The position numbers were made by a program, and so were the translations under genes. Source: Halanaerobium saccharolyticum (GTDB lineage: Bacteria > Bacillota > Halanaerobiia > Halanaerobiales > Halanaerobiaceae). From it: a DNA stretch of 58,985 nt. The notes beneath the pieces are model-generated. The model was not told the DNA's origin. It ran no database searches and saw only the letters and a list, made by a program, of their open reading frames with translations. The stretch lies in contig NZ_QAXS01000017.1 of NCBI RefSeq assembly GCF_003053565.1, forward strand, positions 1 to 58,985, written 5' to 3'. Below are positions 35,303 to 43,032 of the stretch, in pieces (the first letter of the stretch is position 1; each line of letters starts with the position of its first letter).

Positions 35303-36454
35303 ATGAATGAAGAAAAGCATATATTAGGAAAAGGTTATTTCTCTATAGTCTTTTTAAAAAATGATAATGGTAGCAAGTATGCAGTAAAAAAACTTAAAAG
35401 AAAATTTTTAAAAAATAGAGAGTATACCCACAGATTCAAGAGGGAATATGAAATAATGAAAGATTTTAATGAGTCTTGTTATACAGTGTCAGTATACAAT
35501 TTTAATGAAGAAGAATATTCTTTTGAAATGGAGTTAGCTGATTGTACTTTAGAAGAATATATTAAAGAAAAAAATGATGAAATTTCTTTATCTAAAAAAG
35601 AAGAATTATGTGAAAAGGTAATTCTTGGAATGAAAGAATTACATAATAATACAATACATCGTGATTTGAGTTATAACAACATTCTTATGTTTAATGACAA
35701 TCCAAAACTAGCTGATTTTGGATTAGGTAAAGATTTGACTCAAATTTATTCTTACGAAACTAAATTTGAAAAACAAGTTGGAACTGCACATTTCGCGGAT
35801 CCTATACAATTGGATAATATTCAAAATGCAAATATTCAAACAGAAATATATTCTTTAGGAAAAATTATAGATTATATTTTTAGCGGAAGTATTGCAAGTA
35901 TAGAACATAAATATTCAAGTATTGTAGATAATGCAACGAATAAAAATTTAGATAGAAGATACAAAGATATTTCTGAATTGTATAATGCATACAAAGAATT
36001 AAAAAATTCTAGTTATTCATTTGAGCCATCTGAAGAGCTAGAAAAAATGTATAAAGAAAATGATATTTCTACGGAAAAAATGTATAGTTTATTAATTCGA
36101 AAAGACGCAGGTAATACTATGCTAGAATTAATATTAAGTAATAGAAGAATAGCATATGAATTACTGGAAATTTTTAGTGTTCAATATAATCATGAATTAG
36201 AGCTTTTATTAGAAAAGTTATTTGAGAAAATAAAAAATAAAAAGTTAAGTTTTCCTGATTACGATGAATTTGGATATATTGCAATAGATTTATTAAAAGA
36301 AATAAATAATAATCCATCAGCATGTAAGGTATTAGCAAATATTGTTAATTATTGTGCTTATAATGTGGGAAGATTTAATATTCAAAGATTGATTAATGAA
36401 AATGAAGATAATAAAAATATTCCCTACAAAATAAGAATAGAATGGATTGAATAA
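35303..36454 (+). CDS. Cassette 11: Hanks-type serine/threonine protein kinase
   Basis: Kinase domain: glycine loop GKGYFSIVF (near residues 8-16), ATP Lys in YAVKKL, catalytic loop HRDLSYNN near 119-126, metal-binding ADFGLG near 136-141 and activation-segment VGTAHFADP. Residues ~240-383 are a helical C-terminal domain without recognised family, instead of the usual membrane-PASTA tail of housekeeping PknB, so it is a soluble cassette-borne kinase. Related stand-alone kinases act in abortive infection (Stk2), but this is inference. Start ATG 35303 after GAGGGA; the frame upstream of it lies in the attC site. Confidence 0.85.
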   Translation: MNEEKHILGKGYFSIVFLKNDNGSKYAVKKLKRKFLKNREYTHRFKREYEIMKDFNESCYTVSVYNFNEEEYSFEMELADCTLEEYIKEKNDEISLSKKEELCEKVILGMKELHNNTIHRDLSYNNILMFNDNPKLADFGLGKDLTQIYSYETKFEKQVGTAHFADPIQLDNIQNANIQTEIYSLGKIIDYIFSGSIASIEHKYSSIVDNATNKNLDRRYKDISELYNAYKELKNSSYSFEPSEELEKMYKENDISTEKMYSLLIRKDAGNTMLELILSNRRIAYELLEIFSVQYNHELELLLEKLFEKIKNKKLSFPDYDEFGYIAIDLLKEINNNPSACKVLANIVNYCAYNVGRFNIQRLINENEDNKNIPYKIRIEWIE

Positions 36455-36483
36455 GAATATTATTAATAAAAAATAGTTTGTAC

Positions 36484-36619
36484 TTCGCATAACATGGGAT
36501 TGGCGTCATGCCTTCTGTCATAAAGCTTGCAGGTTAACCAATCACGAATACGAAAAAGCAAGCTTTACGCCAGTTCCTGGCGGAACCAGGCACGAGCGCA
36601 AATCCCAGGGACGTTATCG
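36484..36619 (+). repeat. attC site 11 (family A)
   Basis: Left core TTCGCATAAC complements the start of cassette 11 (GTTATGCGAA); right core GTTATCG. Same arms as sites 1-3. Confidence 0.9.
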
Positions 36620-36737
36620 GAAAGATGAGGCGAAAAAATTGAAAATCTAAAAAACAAAAAAATATTGCAGACACATCTTTAGTATTTTATTAATCATAAA
36701 TTTTAGAAAAAAATACTTTATTCAAGGGGGTAATTAA

Positions 36738-37103
36738 ATGAGTCAAATTATAAGAAGTGATATAAATGAGAAATGGGCACATTCTGGAATTGTTGAAGCT
36801 GGTGACTTTGTTTTCATAAATTATTGTGTAGGAAATATAGGACAGTCTATTGAAAATCAAATAAATGGTGCGTTTGATCATTTGAATAGCCGATTAGAGT
36901 CAATTGGTTTGACATTAGAATCAGTAGTAAAAATTGATTGTATGTTTAGGGATATTTGGGATATACCTGTAATGGAAAAAATTATAAAAGAAAAATTCCA
37001 GGGTGAATATCCAGCTAGAAAATCAATACAAACAGAGTTTGCTCATCGTGGCGGACAGGAAGGGCTTTTATTTCAACTTGATGCTATCGCGTTTAAAGGA
37101 TAG
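36738..37103 (+). CDS. Cassette 12: RidA/YjgF/UK114 family protein
   Basis: RidA-like fold: VEAGDFVFINYCVGN near residue 20, NQINGAFDHLNSRLESIGL and the signature region YPARKSIQTEF near 97, whose Arg is the residue that binds the imine/carboxylate in active RidA. 121 aa is typical. Classical members hydrolyse reactive enamines/imines from PLP enzymes; members of the wider family bind other small molecules, so activity here is uncertain. RBS AAGGGGG before ATG. Shares its cassette with a second small gene 41 nt downstream. Confidence 0.85.
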   Translation: MSQIIRSDINEKWAHSGIVEAGDFVFINYCVGNIGQSIENQINGAFDHLNSRLESIGLTLESVVKIDCMFRDIWDIPVMEKIIKEKFQGEYPARKSIQTEFAHRGGQEGLLFQLDAIAFKG

Positions 37104-37144
37104 TTGTTAAGTAATATCTATATTATAAGAAAAGGTGAAAAATT

Positions 37145-37531
37145 ATGGATAGTGATTTTCTTAAAGAACATATTTTGAATTTAGAAAAAAGTTTATTAAA
37201 GCCGGAAGTACGTCTATCTGCAGAAAAGGTTTCTGGATTATTATCTGACGAATTTACTGAGTATTGTAGTTCAGGAAAAATATATAAATATAAAAAAGGT
37301 GATGTTATTAATAGTAAAGACAATAGTGATGTTCAGATCTGGAAAATTAAAGATTTTTCAATTGATATTTTGGCAGAAGATATAATATTGGCAAAATATA
37401 AGGCAATAAAAAATAACAAGCTAGAAGATAAAAAAATATGTTCTATTCGTAGTTCAATATGGAAATATATAGAGGGAAGTTGGAAAATGATTTTTCATCA
37501 AGGGACATTAACAAATCAGAAGATTACATAG
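37145..37531 (+). CDS. Cassette 12: SnoaL/NTF2-like protein (DUF4440 type)
   Basis: Cone-shaped NTF2-like domain suggested by the opening helix LKEHILNLEKSLLKPEVR, followed by LLSDEFTEYCSSGKIY, VQIWKIKDFSI and the C-terminal strands SSIWKYIEGSWKMIFHQGT, which are characteristic of DUF4440 proteins. 128 aa. Often annotated as ligand-binding or small enzyme; function unknown. AAAAGGTG precedes the ATG. Second gene of a two-gene cassette with the RidA-like protein. Confidence 0.78.
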   Translation: MDSDFLKEHILNLEKSLLKPEVRLSAEKVSGLLSDEFTEYCSSGKIYKYKKGDVINSKDNSDVQIWKIKDFSIDILAEDIILAKYKAIKNNKLEDKKICSIRSSIWKYIEGSWKMIFHQGTLTNQKIT

Positions 37532-37587
37532 ACTCTAGGATTAAAAGATCATTATTATATTGCAGTTTAACGGGGAAACCTCATCCA

Positions 37588-37695
37588 TCCGATAACAAAA
37601 TATTGCCGGTTTCGCTATTGCCTCATCCAAATCTATCAGACTAAGATAAGAGCTACCTAAGTCTGATAAACTTCGGCAATACGAATACGTTATCT
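37588..37695 (+). repeat. attC site 12 (family D)
   Basis: Left core TCCGATAAC complements the start of cassette 12 (GTTATCGGA); right core GTTATCT. Same ATATTGCCG/CGGCAATA arms as site 7. Confidence 0.85.
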
Positions 37696-37721
37696 GACAT
37701 TTGCCGATTAGTAGATTACGA

Positions 37722-37759
37722 AACAAAAAACCTCCTGATATATTAATTCAGAAGGTTTA
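37722..37759 (-). terminator. Terminator of the doc toxin-antitoxin operon
   Basis: On the minus strand AAACCTTCTGA pairs with TCAGGAGGTTT and is followed by TTTG. It ends the minus-strand operon inside cassette 13. Confidence 0.75.
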
Positions 37760-38155
37760 TCAATTTATAAATTTTGTGTTATTTTTAAGCCATAATGTTA
37801 GTTCTTTTTTTGATAACTGACCAGAAGATACCTGGATCATCATTTTATAGGCTTCTTTCTCAGAAGATGTAATTTCTAGACCATTTTTTTGCAAAAAAGT
37901 ATCCATAGCTACAAAAGCTATTCTTTTATTTCCATCAATAAATGGATGGTTATTACAAAGATGATAGCCATAAGCTGCTGCCATTTTTAGCAGTGAATCA
38001 TGTAAATATTCACCCTGATAAGTTGCTTTAGGCTGTTCAAGAGCTGAATCTAATAAATTTTCATCTCTAATATCAAAACTACCACCATAAATTTTAACAA
38101 GTTGTTCGTGGAAAAAAAGAATTATATCTTTAGGAATAAATTTAATGTCATTCAT
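37760..38155 (-). CDS. doc: Cassette 13: Doc-type (Fic fold) toxin
   Basis: Death-on-curing toxin; Doc phosphorylates elongation factor Tu in the P1 phage system. The Fic motif reads HPFIDGNKRIAF near residues 73-84 (HxFx(D/E)GNxR with Lys before Arg as in Doc), and the N-terminal LYGG-type region is KIYGGSFDIRDENLLDSAL. 131 aa is typical. It overlaps the antitoxin gene by 4 nt (ATGA). The operon is on the minus strand, against the array, and has its own terminator and presumably promoter. Confidence 0.9.
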   Translation of the reverse strand: MNDIKFIPKDIILFFHEQLVKIYGGSFDIRDENLLDSALEQPKATYQGEYLHDSLLKMAAAYGYHLCNNHPFIDGNKRIAFVAMDTFLQKNGLEITSSEKEAYKMMIQVSSGQLSKKELTLWLKNNTKFIN

Positions 38156-38382
38156 TTAGCCAATTCCTTAAGAGCATCTTTATATTTTTGATTAGTTCGA
38201 TCAAAAGCTTTAGCCCATTCTTCAAATTCAGGATCAAAAGGAGTTAACTTAAATCCATCTTCAGTTTCAATAACATGAAGTTCTTCTCCTTCTTTAAGAT
38301 TATATTTTTCTTTAAGTTCTTTAGGAATTGTAAAGCCATAACTGTTACCAACTTTTCTTAATTTTATAGTTTTCATAGTCAT
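38152..38382 (-). CDS. Cassette 13: AbrB/MazE-type antitoxin
   Basis: 76 aa. Residues 1-50 form an AbrB/SpoVT swapped-hairpin DNA-binding domain (IKLRKVGNSYGFTIPKEL, then YNLKEGEELHV). The C-terminal ~25 residues (EFEEWAKAFDRTNQKYK) are the expected toxin-neutralising tail. It precedes doc in the operon, so it should repress its own promoter. GAGGTGAATGACT before the ATG fits a start at 38382. Its tail resembles the start of the protein at 39794-40210. Confidence 0.85.
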   Translation of the reverse strand: MTMKTIKLRKVGNSYGFTIPKELKEKYNLKEGEELHVIETEDGFKLTPFDPEFEEWAKAFDRTNQKYKDALKELAK

Positions 38383-38485
38383 TCACCTCAACTATATTAT
38401 AACATTTGTATTACTATAAAAGCAAGCAGGAAAATTAAAGAGAATAAGTAATTATATTAAGGGAAGATCAAAAGAAGTAAACGAA

Positions 38486-38618
38486 CAGATAACATGAGAT
38501 TGGCGTCATGCCCTCTGTCATAAAGCTTGCAAGCTAACCAATAACGGATATAAAAAAGCAAGCTTTACGCCAGTTCCTGCGGAATCAGGCACGAGCCCAA
38601 ATCCCAGAGACGTTATGT
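38486..38618 (+). repeat. attC site 13 (family A)
   Basis: Left core CAGATAAC complements the start of cassette 13 (GTTATCTG); right core GTTATGT. Arms GAGATTGGCG/AATCCC. Confidence 0.88.
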
Positions 38619-38658
38619 GAAATAATGACTATGTTATTATTTTCTAGGAGGAATAAAT

Positions 38659-39180
38659 ATGTCAAACAAATTATTATTAATTGAACCATCTTATGAATAT
38701 AAAGATAAGTTTCTAAAAGCTGTAAAAGATTACAAAAATGCAAATGAAAATGTTCACTATAATTTATATAAACCTGCTTTAGAAAATTTTAAACAATTTG
38801 TTAATGATCTACAAGATCATGCAAAAGGAAAAAACCTACCAAAGGGATGGCGACGATATTCAACTTACTGGCTAATCACTAGTAAAACTCAAGAGATAAT
38901 AGGAATTATTAGAATAAGAAACAAGCCATTAAAAATATATGGACATATAGGATATGATGTACCTCCATCATATCGAGGTAATGGTTATGGAACAAAATTA
39001 TTAAAATTAAGTTTAGAAAAAGCAAAACAAATGAATATTAAAAAATTAATGGTAACATGTGATGAAGACAATATTGGATCCATAAAAATAATAGAAAAAA
39101 ATAGTGGTAAATTTGTTGACAAAGTATTTGATAAAGAAGATCAAGTTTATGTAAATAGATATAAAATAAATATTGAATAA
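38659..39180 (+). CDS. Cassette 14: GNAT family N-acetyltransferase
   Basis: 173 aa. Acetyl-CoA-binding motif A is seen as VPPSYRGNGYGTKLLKLSLEKA near residues 106-127 (RGNGYG is the Q/RxxGxG/A element), followed by CDEDNIGSIKIIEKNSG. N-terminal region has YHALYK-like and GWRRYSTYWL strands. Resembles the GNATs annotated for small amine or aminoglycoside substrates; substrate unknown. AGGAGG precedes the ATG by 8 nt. Sole gene of its cassette. Confidence 0.88.
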   Translation: MSNKLLLIEPSYEYKDKFLKAVKDYKNANENVHYNLYKPALENFKQFVNDLQDHAKGKNLPKGWRRYSTYWLITSKTQEIIGIIRIRNKPLKIYGHIGYDVPPSYRGNGYGTKLLKLSLEKAKQMNIKKLMVTCDEDNIGSIKIIEKNSGKFVDKVFDKEDQVYVNRYKINIE

Positions 39181-39208
39181 AATAATTTGTATATGAAGAT
39201 GCCATTAC

Positions 39209-39369
39209 TTCACATAACAGAGAGTTCTCGTAACGCCAAAGAGCGGGCTACCCTACGTGATATGCTCTCTGTCACAAAGTTTACAATTAATAAGGTAAGT
39301 AATTTTGAGGCAAACTTTCTGCCAGGTCCTACGGACCCGAGCACGATGGGAACCCTAGGAATATTATAT
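39209..39369 (+). repeat. attC site 14 (family F, degenerate right core)
   Basis: Left core TTCACATAAC complements the start of cassette 14 (GTTATGTGAA). The right core reads ATTATAT instead of GTTATAT, so the essential G is lost. Arms GAGAGTTCTCGT..AAGAGCG and AAAGTTT/AAACTTT. Longest non-C site. Confidence 0.7.
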
Positions 39370-39443
39370 GAAACCGTAGCAAACGCTTTAATAACTAAAA
39401 ATTTAAAACACAAAAAAACAGTGCCGTTGAACCTTCAGCACTG

Positions 39444-39722
39444 TTATTTAAATCTAATTTCAAGTTTTTTACCAATTGCATGAGCAACTTTATCAAGAAA
39501 TTCAACACCCGGATTATAACCATCATTTTCTAGTCTGGAGATAGCAGACTGTTTAGTTCCTATTTTTTCTGCTAATTCTTTTTGAGATAAATTATTTTCG
39601 ATTCTATACCTAATTATCTGCTTTTTTATTTCATACATAACATTCAGCTTTTCATATTTTTCTTTAACTTCTTCAGATTCAAAAAGTTCGTTCTTAAGAT
39701 CTTTGTGATCCATAAAGTCCAT
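39444..39722 (-). CDS. Cassette 15: XRE-family helix-turn-helix protein, probable antitoxin
   Basis: 92 aa with a C-terminal HTH: NNLSQKELAEKIGTKQSAISRLEN near residues 43-66, then GVEFLDKVAHAIGKKL, as in HigA-type antitoxins of RelE/HigB systems. The N-terminal ~35 residues are charged and helical. GAGGTG precedes the ATG. No toxin gene is adjacent in the usual place, so it is an orphan or a solitary regulator. On the minus strand within cassette 15. Confidence 0.82.
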   Translation of the reverse strand: MDFMDHKDLKNELFESEEVKEKYEKLNVMYEIKKQIIRYRIENNLSQKELAEKIGTKQSAISRLENDGYNPGVEFLDKVAHAIGKKLEIRFK

Positions 39723-39793
39723 TTTGTTTCACCTCACTTGCTAAAATTAAATCTATTTATATTACATAAAATTGATATATAATTTAACTGAAA

Positions 39794-40210
39794 TTACTTC
39801 TCGAGTTCTTTTCTAATTTTTTTGATCAATTTATCATGAGAAGTACCAACCTTACTATCTTTACTTTCGTTTTCAGCTTTCTCTAGTTCTCGGTATAATT
39901 CTAAAAGTTCTTCTTTTTTCTCATCATTTATTAGATTATACAATCTATCACTCTCACGATCTTTTCTAACTAATTCAACAGGATCTAATATTTCTTTAGG
40001 ATCATTTGTTTTTTCATTATTTTGTTCAATTTCAGCTAATATCTTTTTCCTTAAATATTTTCTAAGTTCTTTTTTATCCGGGACTGTCTCATCTTCAAAA
40101 ATACCATATAAGTTTTCAGTATCACCCTCAGGACTGGCCAGTCTTTTTAAAGCTTGATGATATTTTTGTTCTGTTCGTAAAAATGATTTTAACCATTTTT
40201 TAAATTTCAT
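39794..40210 (-). CDS. Cassette 15: charged protein, probable PIN-type antitoxin relative
   Basis: 138 aa, highly charged and helical. Starts FKKWLKSFLRTEQKYHQAL, like the tail of the AbrB antitoxin at 38152, and contains ILDPVELVRKDRESDRLYN near residue 86. A fragment at 43184-43236 reads EEILDPVKLVREDRER and directly precedes a VapC-like PIN start, so this protein most likely belongs to the antitoxin of a PIN-toxin pair whose toxin is missing here. Start at 40210 is set by GGTGAT 6-8 nt upstream; an ATG at 40216 is also possible. Confidence 0.6.
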   Translation of the reverse strand: MKFKKWLKSFLRTEQKYHQALKRLASPEGDTENLYGIFEDETVPDKKELRKYLRKKILAEIEQNNEKTNDPKEILDPVELVRKDRESDRLYNLINDEKKEELLELYRELEKAENESKDSKVGTSHDKLIKKIRKELEK

Positions 40211-40328
40211 TTTCATCACCTATAAATATTATACTATTTGTATTATTTATAAAGCAAGTAAACATTATATTTTCAGACATTTAATTAACCAAAAATAAAG
40301 AACATCCCTCAAGGAAGGATAAAGACTT

Positions 40329-41231
40329 ATGAAACCCAAATTAGAATCTGCTTACATTGCTGCAGAAAATATTGAGAGAGCAATAAATTTTTATGAATGG
40401 TTTTTAGAAAGATCAGCAGCTAAGAAAGGTGATAGTTTATTTCTCTTTGAAGTAGATGGATTCCGCCTTTTCTTATTTGATCATAATAATGAGAATGAAA
40501 AAGTAAAATATGGAGATAACTGTTTATTGAGTTTTGAAGTTGATGATGCTGAGAAAACAAAAGAAAAGATAGAAGACCGGGGTTTAAAGATCATTTTTCC
40601 TTTAACTAAAATCCTGGATAATATAGTCTTTGAATTTGAAGATCCTGAAGGAAACCAGATAGAAGTTTTTTCTAAGGTATCAAAGAGAAAGAAAATGAAC
40701 AATATCAGTTATAGATCATTGAAAATTGACGAAATGAAACTATCATTATTTTCAAACTTCGACAGACATCAGGAAGTTACTAAGTGTTGGCGAAAAGAAA
40801 ATAAAAAATGGATATTAAAAAATATATCATTTACTGAAAATTGGGGAATTGATGAATATGAATTTTTAGTGAAATGCTTACAAAAAACTATAAAGACAGG
40901 TGGAACAGTGTTTGGAGCATTTAAAGGAAAAAATCTTGTTGGCTTTGCTTCTTTAGAAAATCAATTTTTGGGTTCAAAAAATAACTATTTACAACTTTCC
41001 AGTATTCATGCATCTAATAATTATCGTGGTCAAGGCATAGGGAAAAACTTATTTAAACTAGTATGTAAAAAAGCAAAAGACGCAGGTGCAGAAAAACTTT
41101 ATATATCGGCACATTCATCTGAAGAGACACAATTATTTTATACGGCGATAGGATGTAAAGAGGCGGTTGAATATAATGAAGAATTAGTAGCTAAAGAACC
41201 TTATGATTGTCAGTTAGAATATGTTTTATAA
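40329..41231 (+). CDS. Cassette 15: fusion of a VOC/glyoxalase domain with a GNAT acetyltransferase
   Basis: 300 aa. Residues ~1-115 form a vicinal oxygen chelate domain (ESAYIAAENIERAINFYEWF, VEFEDPEGNQIEVF), the fold used by glyoxalase and fosfomycin/bleomycin-resistance proteins. Residues ~120-300 form a GNAT (SSIHASNNYRGQGIGKNLFKL with RGQGIG motif A, then ETQLFYTAIGCKEA). The fusion is uncommon. Start ATG at 40329 after AAGGA. The last ~15 residues have a duplicated remnant at 43955-44000. Confidence 0.85.
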   Translation: MKPKLESAYIAAENIERAINFYEWFLERSAAKKGDSLFLFEVDGFRLFLFDHNNENEKVKYGDNCLLSFEVDDAEKTKEKIEDRGLKIIFPLTKILDNIVFEFEDPEGNQIEVFSKVSKRKKMNNISYRSLKIDEMKLSLFSNFDRHQEVTKCWRKENKKWILKNISFTENWGIDEYEFLVKCLQKTIKTGGTVFGAFKGKNLVGFASLENQFLGSKNNYLQLSSIHASNNYRGQGIGKNLFKLVCKKAKDAGAEKLYISAHSSEETQLFYTAIGCKEAVEYNEELVAKEPYDCQLEYVL

Positions 41232-41272
41232 ACTGAATTTTATTATTAAAGATAAAAAAATTGAGGGATAAT

Positions 41273-42016
41273 ATGCAGAAAATAACCAAGAACTTTGTAA
41301 AAAAATCTTTTGAAAAAGCTACAGAAAACTATAGTAATGCCATTGAAAATATCGGCTTATGGGAATCAGAGAAATATGTAATCAATAAGTATTTTGATAA
41401 GAATAAATCAATATTAGATGTCGGTTGTGGAGCAGGAAGAACAACATTTAACCTTTATGAAATGGGCTATAAAAATATTATCGGTTTAGATTTAACTCCG
41501 GAAATGATATCTGCAGCTAAAACAATAAATAAAGAAAAAAAGACTGAAATTGAATTTATAGTTGGAGATGCAACTGACTTAAACTTTGAAGATAATTATT
41601 TTGATCAAGCATTGTTCTCATTTAATGGATTAATGCAGATACCAGAGAGAAAAAATAGAATTAAAGTATTAAAAGAGATAAAAAGAGTCTTAAACGAAAA
41701 TGGTATTTTTATTTTTACAACTCATGATCGCGAAAATAACGAGAACTTTAAAGAGTTCTGGGAAAAAGAAGAAAAGATCTGGGAAGCGGGTAATCAAGAT
41801 AAAAGAACTTATGAATATGGAGATAAGATCCTGCCATCAGATAATGATAATAGAGATTTATTTATACATTTTCCAAACCGGGAAGAAATAATAGAATGTC
41901 TAGAAGAGACCGGCTGGGAGCTAATAGAAGATTTTTATAGAGAAGATCTATTTAAAGAGAATAAAGAAGTAAAAGAGTTTTCAACTGAATGTCGCTTCTG
42001 GATAGTACATAAGTAA
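41273..42016 (+). CDS. Cassette 15: class I SAM-dependent methyltransferase
   Basis: 247 aa. SAM motif I ILDVGCGAGRTTFNL near residue 49, motif II with acidic LDLTPEMI, DATDLNFEDNYFD and a substrate-domain YMNxxGL-like segment further on. Methyltransferase domain 25-type, substrate unknown. Start ATG 41273 after GAGGGA; the TTG at 41261 is part of the binding site. It follows the VOC-GNAT gene by 41 nt and is the last gene before attC site 15. Confidence 0.85.
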   Translation: MQKITKNFVKKSFEKATENYSNAIENIGLWESEKYVINKYFDKNKSILDVGCGAGRTTFNLYEMGYKNIIGLDLTPEMISAAKTINKEKKTEIEFIVGDATDLNFEDNYFDQALFSFNGLMQIPERKNRIKVLKEIKRVLNENGIFIFTTHDRENNENFKEFWEKEEKIWEAGNQDKRTYEYGDKILPSDNDNRDLFIHFPNREEIIECLEETGWELIEDFYREDLFKENKEVKEFSTECRFWIVHK

Positions 42017-42028
42017 AGCTGTGCTACA

Positions 42029-42160
42029 GCGTATACATGAGATTGGCGTCATGCCTTCTGTCACAAAGCTTGCAATAATAACTGCAAGAAATTTGGAAGG
42101 CAAGCTTTCCGCCAGTTCATACGGAACCAGGCACGAGCGCAAATCCCAGTAACGTTATAC
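42029..42160 (+). repeat. attC site 15 (family A, degenerate left core)
   Basis: Left core GCGTATAC has lost one A of ATAAC and does not match the expected start of its cassette; right core GTTATAC is intact. Arms GAGATTGGCG/AATCCC and AAGCTTGC/GCAAGCTT. Confidence 0.75.
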
Positions 42161-42350
42161 GAAAGAGCTGGTTTAAAAAAGTCTTTTAAAATAATATGTT
42201 ATCTATCAAATTAATCCCTTAGAAAACGATAAATATTAATCAAAATAAATTAAAACTAAAAATATTGCAATTGATTTTACATAAAATTTAATGTATAATT
42301 TAATTAAGATAATCATTTATGAAATATTTTAATTTATGGAGGTGCAGATA

Positions 42351-42650
42351 ATGGTTACTTTAAGAATTGATAGAGATCATATGGTCTCATCTTCTGAAAT
42401 TGTTCGTAATTTTAGTAAAATGTTAGATAAAACAAAAGAGTCCGCGCTTTTTATTACCAGAAATAATGATATTGAAGGTATTATGATGGATATTGAAGAA
42501 TATGAAATGTTACTAGAAAAAATCGAATTTCTGGAAGATCAATTAGAAGATGCCCATATTGAAGAGATTATAGCCAAAAGAAAAGAAAACTTTGATCTTA
42601 AAGATGCAGTAAGCGAAAAAGAGATAATGGATTTATTAGATAAAGAATAG
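42351..42650 (+). CDS. Cassette 16: Phd/YefM-type antitoxin
   Basis: 99 aa. N-terminal Phd DNA-binding fold: SSSEIVRNFSKMLDKTKES and the typical ALFITRNNDIEGIMMDIEEYEMLLE. The C-terminal ~30 residues (EIIAKRKENFDLKDAVSEKEI) are the toxin-binding tail; the same tail ends the membrane protein at 51417. GGAGG before the ATG at 42351 sets the start. Followed 20 nt later by a ParE/RelE toxin. Confidence 0.88.
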   Translation: MVTLRIDRDHMVSSSEIVRNFSKMLDKTKESALFITRNNDIEGIMMDIEEYEMLLEKIEFLEDQLEDAHIEEIIAKRKENFDLKDAVSEKEIMDLLDKE

Positions 42651-42670
42651 ATTTTAGGGAGCTTAAGTTG

Positions 42671-42994
42671 ATGAAGCTTAAATTTCATCCTGAAGTTAAA
42701 AATGATATTGATAATTTAGATGGAAGTATTAAACCGAGACTTAAAAGTACACTTAATAAAATTAAAAGATCACCTGAATTAAGAAAACCACTTGGAAATA
42801 AAAGTGGAATTGATCTATCAGGTTGTTTAAAAATCTACTTTTATCGGAAAAAATATAGAGTTGTTTATCAAATATTGAATGAAGAAGAAGTTATGGTTTG
42901 GTCTGTTGGTAAAAGAGAAGATCAAGTTGTTTATATAAGTGCATATAAAAGAATACTTGAAAAGGGGGAGATAAACCCCTTTTTTTATTTATAA
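42671..42994 (+). CDS. Cassette 16: RelE/ParE-superfamily toxin
   Basis: 107 aa. RelE/ParE fold: KFHPEVKNDIDNLDGSIKPRL, LGNKSGIDLSGCLKIYFYR, KYRVVYQI and VWSVGKRED near residue 77, the pattern of Phd-partnered ParE/RelE toxins. Start ATG 42671 after GGGAG; the TTG at 42668 is adjacent. The last codons (EKGEINPFFYL) overlap an intrinsic terminator, so the normal C-terminus may have been replaced or extended. Confidence 0.85.
   Translation: MKLKFHPEVKNDIDNLDGSIKPRLKSTLNKIKRSPELRKPLGNKSGIDLSGCLKIYFYRKKYRVVYQILNEEEVMVWSVGKREDQVVYISAYKRILEKGEINPFFYL
42959..42989 (+). terminator. Terminator overlapping the end of the toxin gene
   Basis: AAAAGGGG, a short loop, CCCC and TTTTTTT at the 3' end of the toxin coding sequence. 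It would end the cassette 16 transcript within or just at the stop codon. Confidence 0.7.
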
Positions 42995-43032
42995 AAATTT
43001 CTAAATTTTATCAAAAGAGCAAACCCGCTCTA

